NCBI GenBank assembly: GCA_038327195.1
Contig: JBBQKU010000010.1
Location: forward strand, 1-64,000
DNA from: UBA4416 sp038327195
GTDB lineage: Bacteria > Bacteroidota > Bacteroidia > B-17B0 > Aurantibacillaceae
DNA: 64,000 bases
Direction of reading: 5' to 3'
This document shows, piece by piece, positions 1 to 7,939 of the stretch. Position numbers and translations under genes: made by a program. The first letter of the stretch is position 1; each line of letters starts with the position of its first letter. The notes beneath the pieces are model-generated. The model did no database searches. It was not told where the DNA came from and saw nothing but the letters and a program-made list of their open reading frames with translations.

Positions 1-245
1 TTAGCAGCGGTCCGCAGGAATTGCCTTTCACAAAATCATAAGGTTTTGAATACTTTTGCCTTCAAAAGTATTTTAAGAAATTTTCTTTGGGCGTTGCCTT
101 CGGCCAGGCTTTCCGTTACAATCTTTTTTCGTACCTCAAAAGGATTTCCACTGCAATCCTTAACGCAAAATATATAACACCTTAAGGTTTTAAATAATTT
201 ACCTTCAAAAGTATTTTAAGAATTACTATTGAAATCCTTAACGCA
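1..245 (+). repeat. Dispersed intergenic repeat, subfamily A, cut by the window edge
   Basis: Non-coding. Positions 3-81 recur almost exactly at 41245-41321 (shared anchor AGCGGTCCGCAGGAATTGCC) and contain a hairpin, AATACTTTTG / CAAAAGTATT. The core follows at about 91-163: GGGCGTTGCCTTCGGCCAGG, then the pyrimidine-rich CAATCTTTT block and an end motif CAATCCTTAACGC. A shortened echo of the CTTCAAAAGTATTTTAAGAA and ATCCTTAACGC blocks lies at 205-245. The same core occurs inverted near 10.5-12.4 kb. No ORF or transposase is associated. The left end is unknown because the window starts inside it. Confidence 0.8.
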
Positions 246-279
246 AAAAAACTCCTAAAAATAAATCAATAAATTTCCA

Positions 280-287
280 TAGTTTTG
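280..287 (+). promoter_or_regulatory. Possible -7 box of the pseudouridine synthase gene
   Basis: TAGTTTTG fits the Bacteroidota -7 consensus TAnnTTTG and lies 23 bases before the ATG at 311. No convincing -33 TTTG is seen, because the region upstream is repeat sequence. Confidence 0.4.
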
Positions 288-310
288 GAAATCAAATTGA
301 TTTATCATTA

Positions 311-958
311 ATGTCTAAAAAACTGATTATCATTTACGAAGACGACGTCTTATTAGTATGCAATAAACCAGCTGGTTTAATGGTCGAACCTGATCGTAAT
401 AACTTCCCCAATTTATTACAAGACGTCAAAAATTATTTAAAAGAAACTACTGGTCAAAAATTACCCTATGTGCAACACTTGCATCGTTTAGACAGACCAA
501 CTAGTGGTATCGTTTTATTTACAAAGAAAAAAGAATACCTCAAAAATTTAAGTGAGCAATTTGCTCAACGCGAAGTTTCAAAACATTACGTAGCCTTAAC
601 AGCAATGGCACCAATTAATAGAGTAGGTGTGTTGGAGCATTGGCACCGTAAAGAAAAAAAGAAAGCAGTGCTTGTGCCCGAAGGAACCGAATTTGCTGAA
701 AAAGTAAAACTCGACTACACTATTAAACCATATGCCAATTATTTTTTGTGGGACATACAATTACACACAGGTAAGTACCACCAAATTAGAATTCAATTAG
801 CAAGTTTGGGTTGTCCTATTTTGGGTGATGAAACTTATGGTTCAACCGAAGCATATCGCCCAAATGCAATAGCTTTGCATGCCGCACAACTCTTAATTCG
901 ACACCCAATTACTCAACAACAGCTTAGCTTTGTGGCTGAGTTTGATTTTAATTTTTAA
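311..958 (+). CDS. RluA-family pseudouridine synthase (TruC-like)
   Basis: Isomerises specific uridines to pseudouridine in tRNA or rRNA. The family signature HRLDRPTSG is at residues 58-66 with catalytic Asp61. The second family motif TGKYHQIRIQL is at 153-163 and the closing ALHAAQL at 188-194. At 215 residues with no N-terminal S4 domain it resembles the short, TruC-like branch (tRNA U65 in Escherichia coli) rather than RluC or RluD. The exact target base cannot be read from sequence. The gene stands alone between a dispersed repeat and a degenerate non-coding stretch. The ATG at 311 gives the usual start, just before the conserved YEDDVLLVCNKPAG segment. Confidence 0.9.
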   Translation: MSKKLIIIYEDDVLLVCNKPAGLMVEPDRNNFPNLLQDVKNYLKETTGQKLPYVQHLHRLDRPTSGIVLFTKKKEYLKNLSEQFAQREVSKHYVALTAMAPINRVGVLEHWHRKEKKKAVLVPEGTEFAEKVKLDYTIKPYANYFLWDIQLHTGKYHQIRIQLASLGCPILGDETYGSTEAYRPNAIALHAAQLLIRHPITQQQLSFVAEFDFNF

Positions 959-982
959 CGATTTTATTTTAATTATTTGGTC

Positions 983-1040
983 GTTCCCGTGCGAGACAAA
1001 CTTTCCGCTTCAATCTTTTTTATTCCTCAAAAAGGTTTGT
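983..1040 (+). repeat. Degenerate copy of the dispersed repeat core
   Basis: GGTCGTTCCCGTGCGAGAC, then CTTTCCGCTTCAATCTTTTT and CCTCAAAAAGG, follow the order of the repeat core at 91-163 and 41020-41110 but are diverged. Non-coding. Confidence 0.5.
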
Positions 1041-1041
1041 A

Positions 1042-1148
1042 ATGAAAATTCATTTTTATAAAGACCATTTTATCCAGATGCCGATGATTTAATTAGAGGT
1101 TATTTAAAAAATAACCGATTAAAAACCGTTGTTTTCAAAAATAAATAA
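1042..1148 (+). pseudogene. Possible frameshifted small-ORF remnant
   Basis: An ATG at 1042 opens MKIHFYKDHF and then stops early. A one-base change in the T-run near 1070 would join it to a second frame reading YPDADDLIRGYLKNNRL and ending at the TAA at 1146-1148, about 35 residues in all. The second part has protein-like composition and is followed by a terminator-like hairpin. No family is recognised. It may equally be chance. Confidence 0.25.
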
Positions 1149-1164
1149 ATAGCTATCAATTGGT

Positions 1165-1191
1165 TCACCTTATTAATGAGGTGATTTTTTT
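1165..1191 (+). terminator. Terminator-like hairpin
   Basis: TCACCT and AGGTGA pair across an 8-base loop and a run of seven T follows. It sits after the putative remnant at 1042-1148, about 115 bases before the next gene. Confidence 0.45.
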
Positions 1192-1305
1192 AGGATATGT
1201 TTTTTTTGAAAAACATTGCATTACAAAGTAATGGAGTAGAGTTGTATTCTATTTTTTTTCTATCTTAGATTTAATTTTACATTTTTGAGATAACACCGAA
1301 TCTTT

Positions 1306-3291
1306 ATGCAATCATTTTATAAATCATTATTGGCTTTTTTAATTATCAGTATTCAGCTGGTATGCAAAGCACAAAGTAATGATCAGTATATCGATTCCAT
1401 GCAATGGTACTTAAATTCTAAACTACCTATTAAAGAAGTTGTTTTTAAAATTGACTCGCTTTACGATGAATATTTTTGGATGACTGGTTCGCCAAAAGCC
1501 TATCAAATATTACTAGCCACTTACCAATTAAGCGAAGAAAAGGATTATGCAAAAGGTAAGCTAAAGCTATTAGGCACATTGGCGCAATATAATTTTAGGC
1601 AAGGGAATCTAGAACTAGCCTTAAAACAACGCTTAAAAGGCTTGAAACTTTCGGAGCAATTGAAAGATACAAATGCCATTGGCTCTATTAATTTAGCGAT
1701 GGGTGAAATTTATAAATTACAAAAAAATTATCCATTAGCTTTAAAACACGAATTGTTAGCGCTACAGTTTGAAGAAAATTTCATTCATAAAAAACGCCGC
1801 ATCGGAGTTGTTAATTCCATGATTGGTAGTTTGTATTTTGAAATGGGAAAAGACTCTCTCGCACTTTTTCATCAATTTAAAGCTTTAAAAATTAGACAAG
1901 AACTTGAAGAACCATTGGCAGTGGCAGCTTCTATGGGATACATAGGACAAGTTTATTATAAAAAAAATAATCTGGACTTAGCTAGTAATTACATTACCCA
2001 ATCTCTCAATGCACGATTAGAATATGAAGATTATGGAGGCGTTGTATTTGCTGCCAATATTTTAGGTGACATCTATCAAACAAAAAAACAATTTGAATTA
2101 GCAAAGAAACAGTATCAAATATCTTTAAAAGCGGCTTTGCAATTAAATTCGAAAGTATCATTAAGAGATTGCTATTTTAAACTAGCCGAAAATTCGAAGA
2201 AATTAAATGATATCAAAAATGTAGTGTATTATCAAGACCAATATGTGGCTTATAATGATTCTGTTATAAATGCAGATAACTTGCGAAACATGGCTCAAAT
2301 GAAGGAAATTTATGAGTCTGGTAAAAAAGATTCCGAAATTAATTTATTAAATAAAGAAAAAGATTTAGATAAATTATTGTTGCTTGAGCAAGAGCAAAAA
2401 ATCAGAAGCCGAAATATGATTGTTTTGATTTCATTAGTTTCTATTTTACTATTAGGCATTTTAGTTTTCATCATCTTTAGAAGCAATAAAGAAAAGCAAC
2501 GCACCAATTTATTACTGTCACAAAAAAATGCTTTAATTGAAGAAAAATCGAAAGAGATTTTAGACTCTATCAATTACGCTAAAAGAATTCAATACACGCT
2601 GTTAGCGCATTCCGATTTTTTGAAAGACAATATTCCAAACCACTTTGTTTACTTTAACCCAAAGGATATTGTGAGTGGCGATTTTTATTGGGCGGCTAAA
2701 AAAGGGGATAAATTTTATTTAGCAGTTTGTGATAGTACTGGACATGGCGTGCCTGGTGCCTTTATGAGTTTATTAAATATTGGATTCCTTACCGAAGCCA
2801 TTAATGAAAAAGGCATTGAGAAACCGAATGAAGTATTTGGTTTTGTGCGTCAGCGACTGATTGATAACATTAGCAAAGATGGACAACGCGATGGCTTTGA
2901 TGGAATTTTAATTTGCATGGATCAAAGCAACCAACAAATTACGTATGCAGCAGCTAATAATTCGCCAATACTAATAAGCAATCATCAGTTTGCTCAACTT
3001 GCTTCGGATAGAATGCCAGTTGGAATGGGTGAAAGAAAAGAAGATTATAAACTCTTTACCATTGATTATAAAAAAGGAGACACCTTGTATTTATATACGG
3101 ATGGTTATGCCGACCAGTTTGGTGGCCCAAAAGGAAAAAAACTAAAATACAAAGTGCTTAACCAATTATTGCTCAACTCGTGTGAAAAACCTTTAGCAGA
3201 ACAAGGTCAACTCTTAAAAGAAAGCTTTGAAGCTTGGCGTGGCAATTTAGAACAAGTAGATGATGTGTGTGTAATTGGAATTAGATTATAA
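1306..3291 (+). CDS. TPR-containing SpoIIE-type protein phosphatase
   Basis: Predicted membrane-bound PP2C/SpoIIE serine phosphatase with a periplasmic sensor half. Residues 1-23 form a signal peptide (ending VCKAQ). Tandem TPR repeats fill roughly 75-320. A transmembrane helix spans about 371-391, followed by a short coiled coil. The SpoIIE domain (about 446-661) has the metal-binding segments DIVSGDFYW (454-462), CDSTGHGVPGAFMS (475-488) and YTDGYADQFGG (597-607). This architecture is common in Bacteroidota, where it is thought to act on anti-sigma-antagonist-like or two-component partners; none is adjacent. Monocistronic. The substrate is unknown; the domain assignment is firm. Confidence 0.88.
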   Translation: MQSFYKSLLAFLIISIQLVCKAQSNDQYIDSMQWYLNSKLPIKEVVFKIDSLYDEYFWMTGSPKAYQILLATYQLSEEKDYAKGKLKLLGTLAQYNFRQGNLELALKQRLKGLKLSEQLKDTNAIGSINLAMGEIYKLQKNYPLALKHELLALQFEENFIHKKRRIGVVNSMIGSLYFEMGKDSLALFHQFKALKIRQELEEPLAVAASMGYIGQVYYKKNNLDLASNYITQSLNARLEYEDYGGVVFAANILGDIYQTKKQFELAKKQYQISLKAALQLNSKVSLRDCYFKLAENSKKLNDIKNVVYYQDQYVAYNDSVINADNLRNMAQMKEIYESGKKDSEINLLNKEKDLDKLLLLEQEQKIRSRNMIVLISLVSILLLGILVFIIFRSNKEKQRTNLLLSQKNALIEEKSKEILDSINYAKRIQYTLLAHSDFLKDNIPNHFVYFNPKDIVSGDFYWAAKKGDKFYLAVCDSTGHGVPGAFMSLLNIGFLTEAINEKGIEKPNEVFGFVRQRLIDNISKDGQRDGFDGILICMDQSNQQITYAAANNSPILISNHQFAQLASDRMPVGMGERKEDYKLFTIDYKKGDTLYLYTDGYADQFGGPKGKKLKYKVLNQLLLNSCEKPLAEQGQLLKESFEAWRGNLEQVDDVCVIGIRL

Positions 3292-3329
3292 ATTTTCCTC
3301 TTACCTTTTTTCAGATTCAAGTATTCATT

Positions 3330-5534
3330 TTAATTTGTATTTGATAAAACACATTCAAATATTCCAATCACTTTCAAACTTGTTAATTCATCATTTTTTA
3401 AAACAATATCTTCATAATAATTATTATCTGATAATGGTTTGAGTGTAATAGATTGATGACTCCAATTATCTTTTTCTGTATTCTTAATGCTGGAATACTC
3501 TTTTACGGTATATCCGGAGCCAAATTCCGAATCTTGAATGCTAGAATGTTCAACTAATACTATCTTTCCTTCTCTTGTTCCTCCAACATCTTTTCTGAAT
3601 AAACAATATGCTCCGTTAGGTATTTTTTTATTCATAGAATCACCAATAACTTTACATACAAAATAACCTTCCTTAACAGAAACATTAAAAGGTAATTCAA
3701 TCCAATCCAACTCAGAATGAATTTGTAGTTCACTAAAATTTCCTGCCGCCACAGAAATATCATAAAAAGGTACAGAATTTACAAAAGGTTTAACTTCATC
3801 AAACTTTAATATTCTAAATGGCATTTCTTTTTTGTAAATAGGAATATGTTGCTTTAAATATTCGCGTAATTCATCATTACAAGCATATACAAAAGTCCCT
3901 TTTATTCCACGATACATTATTGTTTTGTAGATATTAATAATATATGCCTTTAAGTCAGCTGGATTTGAAATTCCCTTTTTTCCATTTTGATCAAAATACA
4001 ATTTCGCGTTAATTTCAATTTCATCCGTTACCTTGTTGTAATTTATTTCTTTACCAAAAATAACCCCTGTATAATTAAGGTCGTAACCTTGTGTTGTATG
4101 GATACAACCAATTTCTTTAAAAGCGTTCGTTGAATTTATCCAATCTTTATCTGTTTGATTCCATTGAAATTGTAATCCTTCAATTTCAATATCAATCGCA
4201 CTTTTGTTTTCTTTAGATGCCCAAGGCCATGAATAACCTGCAACCAATCTACACAAGCCAAATTTTTCTTCGCGATTACTCAGTTCTTTATATAATTCAT
4301 TTAATGAATTAAAAATCATTAATTCATAGTTGCTTTGTATAAATATTTCTTTCTCATTTCTTTTTAGATGTAGTAAATCATCAACGAAACTTATATAATT
4401 ATTTCCCCCTTTAACTCTCATTTGAGAAGTTAATTGAATTTTTAAAGTATCTGTATTAGCTAAAAGTTTATTGAAATGGGCTTCATCAATATCAGATGGT
4501 TTAACAGATTGAGCTGAGTCATAAAAGAAAATTTGATTTTTACTGTTTGCAATTATCCAATCTAATTCATTTCCAGTATCATCTAAGCCCAATTTTTGAT
4601 TATTTTTTCTAAAAGCACCCATCCAACTAATATTTCTATATTGTCTTAATCGATGTGCTTCATCAACTATGAGCAAGTCATATTTATCAGTAGTTTTAAA
4701 AGTATCAGATGGATTTATAATCATTGAAGATTTTAATCCAGGTAGCTTTTTAAATACACTTTCTAATGATTCTCTAAGTGAAGTCATTGCTATTACTAAA
4801 CCTATTTTCGCATTCGGGTATTTTTCTTGAAATTCTTTAATATAATTAATTTCCTTTATTTCGTCCTCATTATATTCGTCCTTGCCTGCTTCTTCTATTT
4901 CTGTTGTTAGTAATTTTATTAAATAAGTTGCCAGAATTGTCTTGCCTGTTCCTGCACCTCCTTTTATGAAAATACTATTTGATTTTTTTGTACATAGACC
5001 GTCAAGTATTTCTAAGACAGAGTTGTATTGATCTTCATTTAATGCCTTATAAGGAGAATATTTAAATAATTCAGTATTCTCTATCTCACTTAGAGATTTT
5101 GTGACAATTTTTTTGGCGATTAATTTAGCCCAAACCTCTTTGAATAGGTTTTTATATAAATCTTGTTGGTAATAGTTGTGATTTATTAATCCATAATTGC
5201 CATTCTGTAATTGGTAAGTGCCTTCAGAAGTTATATATTGAATTAAGTTTGATTCTATGTCTAGGGTTGCTGATTTGTTAAATTTATCGCTACCAATTAT
5301 TGATATCTTATTAAAAACGGTTGATTTTTTAGTATTAGCTAAATGATTTTTAATTCTGCTTGCGGCATTTGTAGACTCACCAACATAGGCTATTTTCTTA
5401 GTTTCATTCTGGATGAAGTATACTAATGGCCACTGATTTTTAACCCAAGTGTTTTGAGATATTTTATTTAATGCTTCCTTGTTAAAATCGTATTGTTCTG
5501 AAACTTCAATTGATAAATCAAACGACAAACTCAT
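3330..5534 (-). CDS. GIY-YIG / DUF2075 helicase / S24 peptidase fusion protein
   Basis: Three modules in 734 residues. N-terminal GIY-YIG nuclease-like domain (36-105): VYF and YVG strands, Arg60 in the helix and Glu94, the residues expected for catalysis. DUF2075 superfamily-1-like ATPase (about 160-560): Walker A GGAGTGKT (192-199), Walker B LIVDEAH (288-294), SQMR (370-373), IHTTQGYD (478-485) and YRGIKGTFVY (541-550). C-terminal S24 LexA/UmuD-like peptidase (about 587-734): candidate cleavage site Ala597-Gly598, Ser633 in GDSM and Lys678 in YTVKEY. No DNA-binding HTH is seen. Its ATG overlaps the stop of the upstream MazG-like gene by four bases (ATGA), so the two are probably translationally coupled. 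DUF2075 proteins with GIY-YIG domains are known from genomes but poorly characterised. A stress- or phage-responsive role is inference. Confidence 0.85.
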   Translation of the reverse strand: MSLSFDLSIEVSEQYDFNKEALNKISQNTWVKNQWPLVYFIQNETKKIAYVGESTNAASRIKNHLANTKKSTVFNKISIIGSDKFNKSATLDIESNLIQYITSEGTYQLQNGNYGLINHNYYQQDLYKNLFKEVWAKLIAKKIVTKSLSEIENTELFKYSPYKALNEDQYNSVLEILDGLCTKKSNSIFIKGGAGTGKTILATYLIKLLTTEIEEAGKDEYNEDEIKEINYIKEFQEKYPNAKIGLVIAMTSLRESLESVFKKLPGLKSSMIINPSDTFKTTDKYDLLIVDEAHRLRQYRNISWMGAFRKNNQKLGLDDTGNELDWIIANSKNQIFFYDSAQSVKPSDIDEAHFNKLLANTDTLKIQLTSQMRVKGGNNYISFVDDLLHLKRNEKEIFIQSNYELMIFNSLNELYKELSNREEKFGLCRLVAGYSWPWASKENKSAIDIEIEGLQFQWNQTDKDWINSTNAFKEIGCIHTTQGYDLNYTGVIFGKEINYNKVTDEIEINAKLYFDQNGKKGISNPADLKAYIINIYKTIMYRGIKGTFVYACNDELREYLKQHIPIYKKEMPFRILKFDEVKPFVNSVPFYDISVAAGNFSELQIHSELDWIELPFNVSVKEGYFVCKVIGDSMNKKIPNGAYCLFRKDVGGTREGKIVLVEHSSIQDSEFGSGYTVKEYSSIKNTEKDNWSHQSITLKPLSDNNYYEDIVLKNDELTSLKVIGIFECVLSNTN

Positions 5535-5860
5535 AATTCATTGTATTTTTTAGAGCTTCCTTTAGATTTATCTATAGGATATTTTTCACCATTAGCTTTA
5601 ATTTTATCAAGCACTATACTCTTAACATCTAAATTATGTTTGTGAGCCAATAAAAAAGCATAAGCAAAAACATCAGCTAGTTCAGTTTTCAATTTATCAA
5701 CGTTAACCTCTTCTGCAGTCTTCCATAAATATAATTCATTTAACTCTGAAGCTTCCAAAGAAATAGCTAACGCTAAATCTTTGGAATTGTGAAATTGCTC
5801 CCAATCACGATCATCCCTGAACTTTACTAAGGTGTTTGTAATTTCTTTAATATCACTCAT
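5531..5860 (-). CDS. MazG-like nucleotide pyrophosphohydrolase
   Basis: A 109-residue all-alpha NTP pyrophosphatase of the MazG/RS21-C6 (dCTPase-like) superfamily, which hydrolyses (d)NTPs to NMP and pyrophosphate. The metal-binding signature is intact: Glu36 and Glu39 in SLEASELNE, then Glu60 and Asp63 in TELADVFAY. A basic, Ser/Lys-rich tail ends the protein. It is the first gene of a two-gene operon; its TGA overlaps the ATG of the GIY-YIG/DUF2075/S24 gene. The ATG at 5860 has an AGGA five bases upstream and a promoter-palindrome just beyond. Family members clean up modified or excess nucleotides. Coupling to a nuclease-helicase suggests nucleotide depletion or sanitising during damage or infection, which is inference. 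Confidence 0.85.
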   Translation of the reverse strand: MSDIKEITNTLVKFRDDRDWEQFHNSKDLALAISLEASELNELYLWKTAEEVNVDKLKTELADVFAYAFLLAHKHNLDVKSIVLDKIKANGEKYPIDKSKGSSKKYNEL

Positions 5861-5869
5861 AAATCCTAA

Positions 5870-5890
5870 TGTTATATATCAAATATAACA
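5870..5890 (-). promoter_or_regulatory. -7 box inside a perfect palindrome (putative operator of the MazG/DUF2075 operon)
   Basis: Arms TGTTATAT (5870-5877) and ATATAACA (5883-5890) are perfectly complementary around a five-base centre. Read leftward, TATATTTG (5887-5880) within it matches the TAnnTTTG -7 consensus and lies 19 bases before the ATG. A dimeric repressor bound here would occlude the promoter. No -33 TTTG at proper spacing was seen, which fits a weak or activated promoter. Confidence 0.5.
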
Positions 5891-6131
5891 GTTACTATGC
5901 AATTAACCTTAGCTTTTGGGTTATATTATTTGATTTTTTAATTACAAAATCTTTATATCTAAATTTTTATTCATAATAGATTATATTAATTGCTTTCAGA
6001 TTTTTTGGTAGGTCATAAACCCAGCCACTTATTTCTCATTTTCCACCACTTGCCAATAAGTGCTCTAAAAAAACAACAGCCTTTCATTTTTTTCGTTCAT
6101 ATATCAAACTCACCATTTAAAAACTAAAACT

Positions 6132-7031
6132 ATGAAAACTAAAAGCCTGCTTGTTGCTGTTGCATTGCTATTATTAGCTTGCCAACCAAAAAAAGAAACG
6201 GAATCAGAAATGGTATTTGAATGTAATACATTGGATTTGCGAGATTCAGAACCTGCCTGTGCAATGCCAGCACCCATAAATGAAACTGTAAAATTTGTTC
6301 CTCCAGTTATTAAAGATGATGCCGTGGAGGAAAACTCCCAAGCAAATGCTTCTAAAAATATTGAATCTAAAAACAAAAAAATAATTAAAGATGGTTCAAT
6401 TTCCATTAAAGTAAAAGCGGTAGAAGCCTCCAAAAAAAGAATGGATGCAATTGTGGCCTTACATCATGGCTATTATGAAAATGAGAGTTATGATAATAGC
6501 TACGAAAACATTTCCTATACTTTAAAAGTTAGAGTGCCATCCAAACAATTTGAATCTTTTTTAAAAGCCAGTGAAAATTGTGAAGGTGTAATCACCAATA
6601 AAAATATCAATGCGCGTGATGTGACCGAAGAATACATGGATGGCGAAACTCGCTTAAGCAGTAAACGCTTATTTAGAAATCGCTACAATCAATTACTCGA
6701 AAAAGCTTTTAAAGTAGATGATATTATGGCCATTGAAGAAAAAATTAGAGCCTTACAAGAAGAAATTGAAAGTCAGGAAGGACACTTAAAATTTTTGGAT
6801 GACCAAGTAACGTATAGCACTTTAGAAATTAATTTATTTTGCGAGAAAGACATTACTAAACCTACTATCATCAAAGAAACATTTTTATCGCGCACCAAAA
6901 CAAGTTTATCTAATGGTTGGGAAATGCTAGTAAGCTTTGTTTTAGGTTGTGTAATGGCTTGGCCTTGGTTTATTGTAATAATTGCAGTTTTTGTAATGAT
7001 TACACGTTTTATAAAAAGACGCAAGAAATAA
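6132..7031 (+). CDS. DUF4349 domain lipoprotein with C-terminal membrane anchor
   Basis: Signal peptide with lipobox LLAC, modified Cys17. An acidic low-complexity linker leads to the DUF4349 domain (about 85-245): IKDGSISIKVK, NINARDVTEEYMD and TYSTLEINLF are typical family segments. A coiled coil (about 197-225, IEEKIRALQEEIESQE) lies inside it. A C-terminal transmembrane helix (about 266-291) is followed by a basic end, RFIKRRKK. DUF4349 function is unknown; the topology suggests an envelope protein tethered at both ends. Monocistronic, with its own terminator at 7046-7088. Confidence 0.85.
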   Translation: MKTKSLLVAVALLLLACQPKKETESEMVFECNTLDLRDSEPACAMPAPINETVKFVPPVIKDDAVEENSQANASKNIESKNKKIIKDGSISIKVKAVEASKKRMDAIVALHHGYYENESYDNSYENISYTLKVRVPSKQFESFLKASENCEGVITNKNINARDVTEEYMDGETRLSSKRLFRNRYNQLLEKAFKVDDIMAIEEKIRALQEEIESQEGHLKFLDDQVTYSTLEINLFCEKDITKPTIIKETFLSRTKTSLSNGWEMLVSFVLGCVMAWPWFIVIIAVFVMITRFIKRRKK

Positions 7032-7045
7032 ATAAAGTAATTTTC

Positions 7046-7088
7046 AAAAAAATAGTGTGGTGTTTATTAACGCTTCACTATTTTTTTT
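7046..7088 (+). terminator. Rho-independent terminator of the DUF4349 gene
   Basis: AAAAAAATAGTG (7046-7057) pairs with CACTATTTTTTT (7076-7087) across an 18-base loop, giving an A-tract/T-tract hairpin 14 bases after the stop codon. Confidence 0.65.
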
Positions 7089-7349
7089 ATTAAATAATTT
7101 TTTCGATAAGAATTGAAGTGTATATCGGTTTTATTGACTTAGTTCGTTGTGACTCTAGAAATTCCGAAAGCAAAAAATTATAAATGAAAGCCTCAATAGA
7201 AGCATAACGGCCATATTCTTAATGAAATTCTTAAAATACCTTTTTTAATCAGTTGGCAATTTCGTTTTAAAATACTCCATCACGGCATTTACTATTTGAA
7301 AACTTAACAACTAATTTGCTTTAGTACCACTTAATTTTTCACATCTCAT

Positions 7350-7368
7350 TTAGTTCAATTTGAACTAA
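7350..7368. promoter_or_regulatory. Perfect 9-bp-arm palindrome downstream of the M50-like gene
   Basis: TTAGTTCAA and TTGAACTAA flank a single T. It lies 28 bases after the stop of the leftward metalloprotease gene. There is no T-run on either side, so it could be a 3'-end stabilising hairpin or a protein site rather than a standard terminator. Confidence 0.4.
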
Positions 7369-7396
7369 TGATATTTAATTTATTTTTAGAAGATTT

Positions 7397-7927
7397 CTAG
7401 GCGCAAAATTTTAATATGATATAAGGTAAGCCTAAAGAAACCGCAAAACCGTATGCAAAATCTAACCAAAAAAATGAACCAATTGCACCTATATAAATAA
7501 AGCCAACAATTGGTGCAACAATTATTTTTGTAAACAATGTATGCTCATCTGTTTTCATAACACTTTCCCATAAACTTTGAGCGTCTCCAGTACTTGGAAA
7601 TGCATGGCATCCTATAGAAATTCCTAAATAAATTAAAATGTAATCCAAAAAATTTGGATCGTCTAATTTAAATTGCATAGCTGCAGGAAATGCAATTAAA
7701 AATGCTAAAACAGTATTTATAATAAATGGACCAATTGAAATCAAAATAGTTTGATACCCTTTTTTTGATGGTTCGTGAATTACATAACCTACTGGGTTTT
7801 CGAAACGGAAATAGCATACCTCAAAAACAGGTATTTTAAACCATCTACAAAACATTTGATGAGCTAGCTCATGAACGATAACACCTGGAAATGTTAATAT
7901 ACTAATAATGATACCTGGAATAAACAT
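7397..7927 (-). CDS. M50-like (site-2 protease type) membrane metalloprotease
   Basis: Small polytopic membrane protein (176 residues) with a zinc-binding HELAH motif (19-23) inside the first hydrophobic helix, as in intramembrane metalloproteases. A second conserved region, GCHAFPSTGDAQSLW (106-120), carries His108 and Asp115, candidate further ligands; Asp is expected as the third ligand in this class. GPFIINTVLAF (66-76) forms another helix. No PDZ domain. Last gene of the operon after mnmE and the zinc-ribbon TPR gene, 12 bases behind the latter. Substrate unknown; membership of the M50-like superfamily is likely but the exact subfamily is unsure. Confidence 0.75.
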   Translation of the reverse strand: MFIPGIIISILTFPGVIVHELAHQMFCRWFKIPVFEVCYFRFENPVGYVIHEPSKKGYQTILISIGPFIINTVLAFLIAFPAAMQFKLDDPNFLDYILIYLGISIGCHAFPSTGDAQSLWESVMKTDEHTLFTKIIVAPIVGFIYIGAIGSFFWLDFAYGFAVSLGLPYIILKFCA

Positions 7928-7939
7928 AAATTTAAATTT

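Larger units (their letters stand above)
7032..7396. other. Gene-free stretch with terminator and palindrome
   Basis: Holds the DUF4349 terminator (7046-7088) and a 19-base palindrome (7350-7368). Between them only short stop-ridden frames are seen. On the minus strand two fragments (about 7305-7240 and 7217-7095) look faintly coding but match no family I know. Confidence 0.5.

Noticed and set aside
5891..6131. Attachment site or direct repeats flanking the MazG/DUF2075 module
   Set aside because: No matching direct repeat was found between this side and 3291-3330, and no integrase or tRNA is near, so recent insertion is unsupported.
7095..7305. Minus-strand fragments reading LLSFQIVNAVMEYFKTKLPT and EYGRYASIEAFIYNFLLSE
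   Set aside because: They have faintly protein-like composition and might be transposase debris, but match no family I know, lie in different frames and are bounded by stops.
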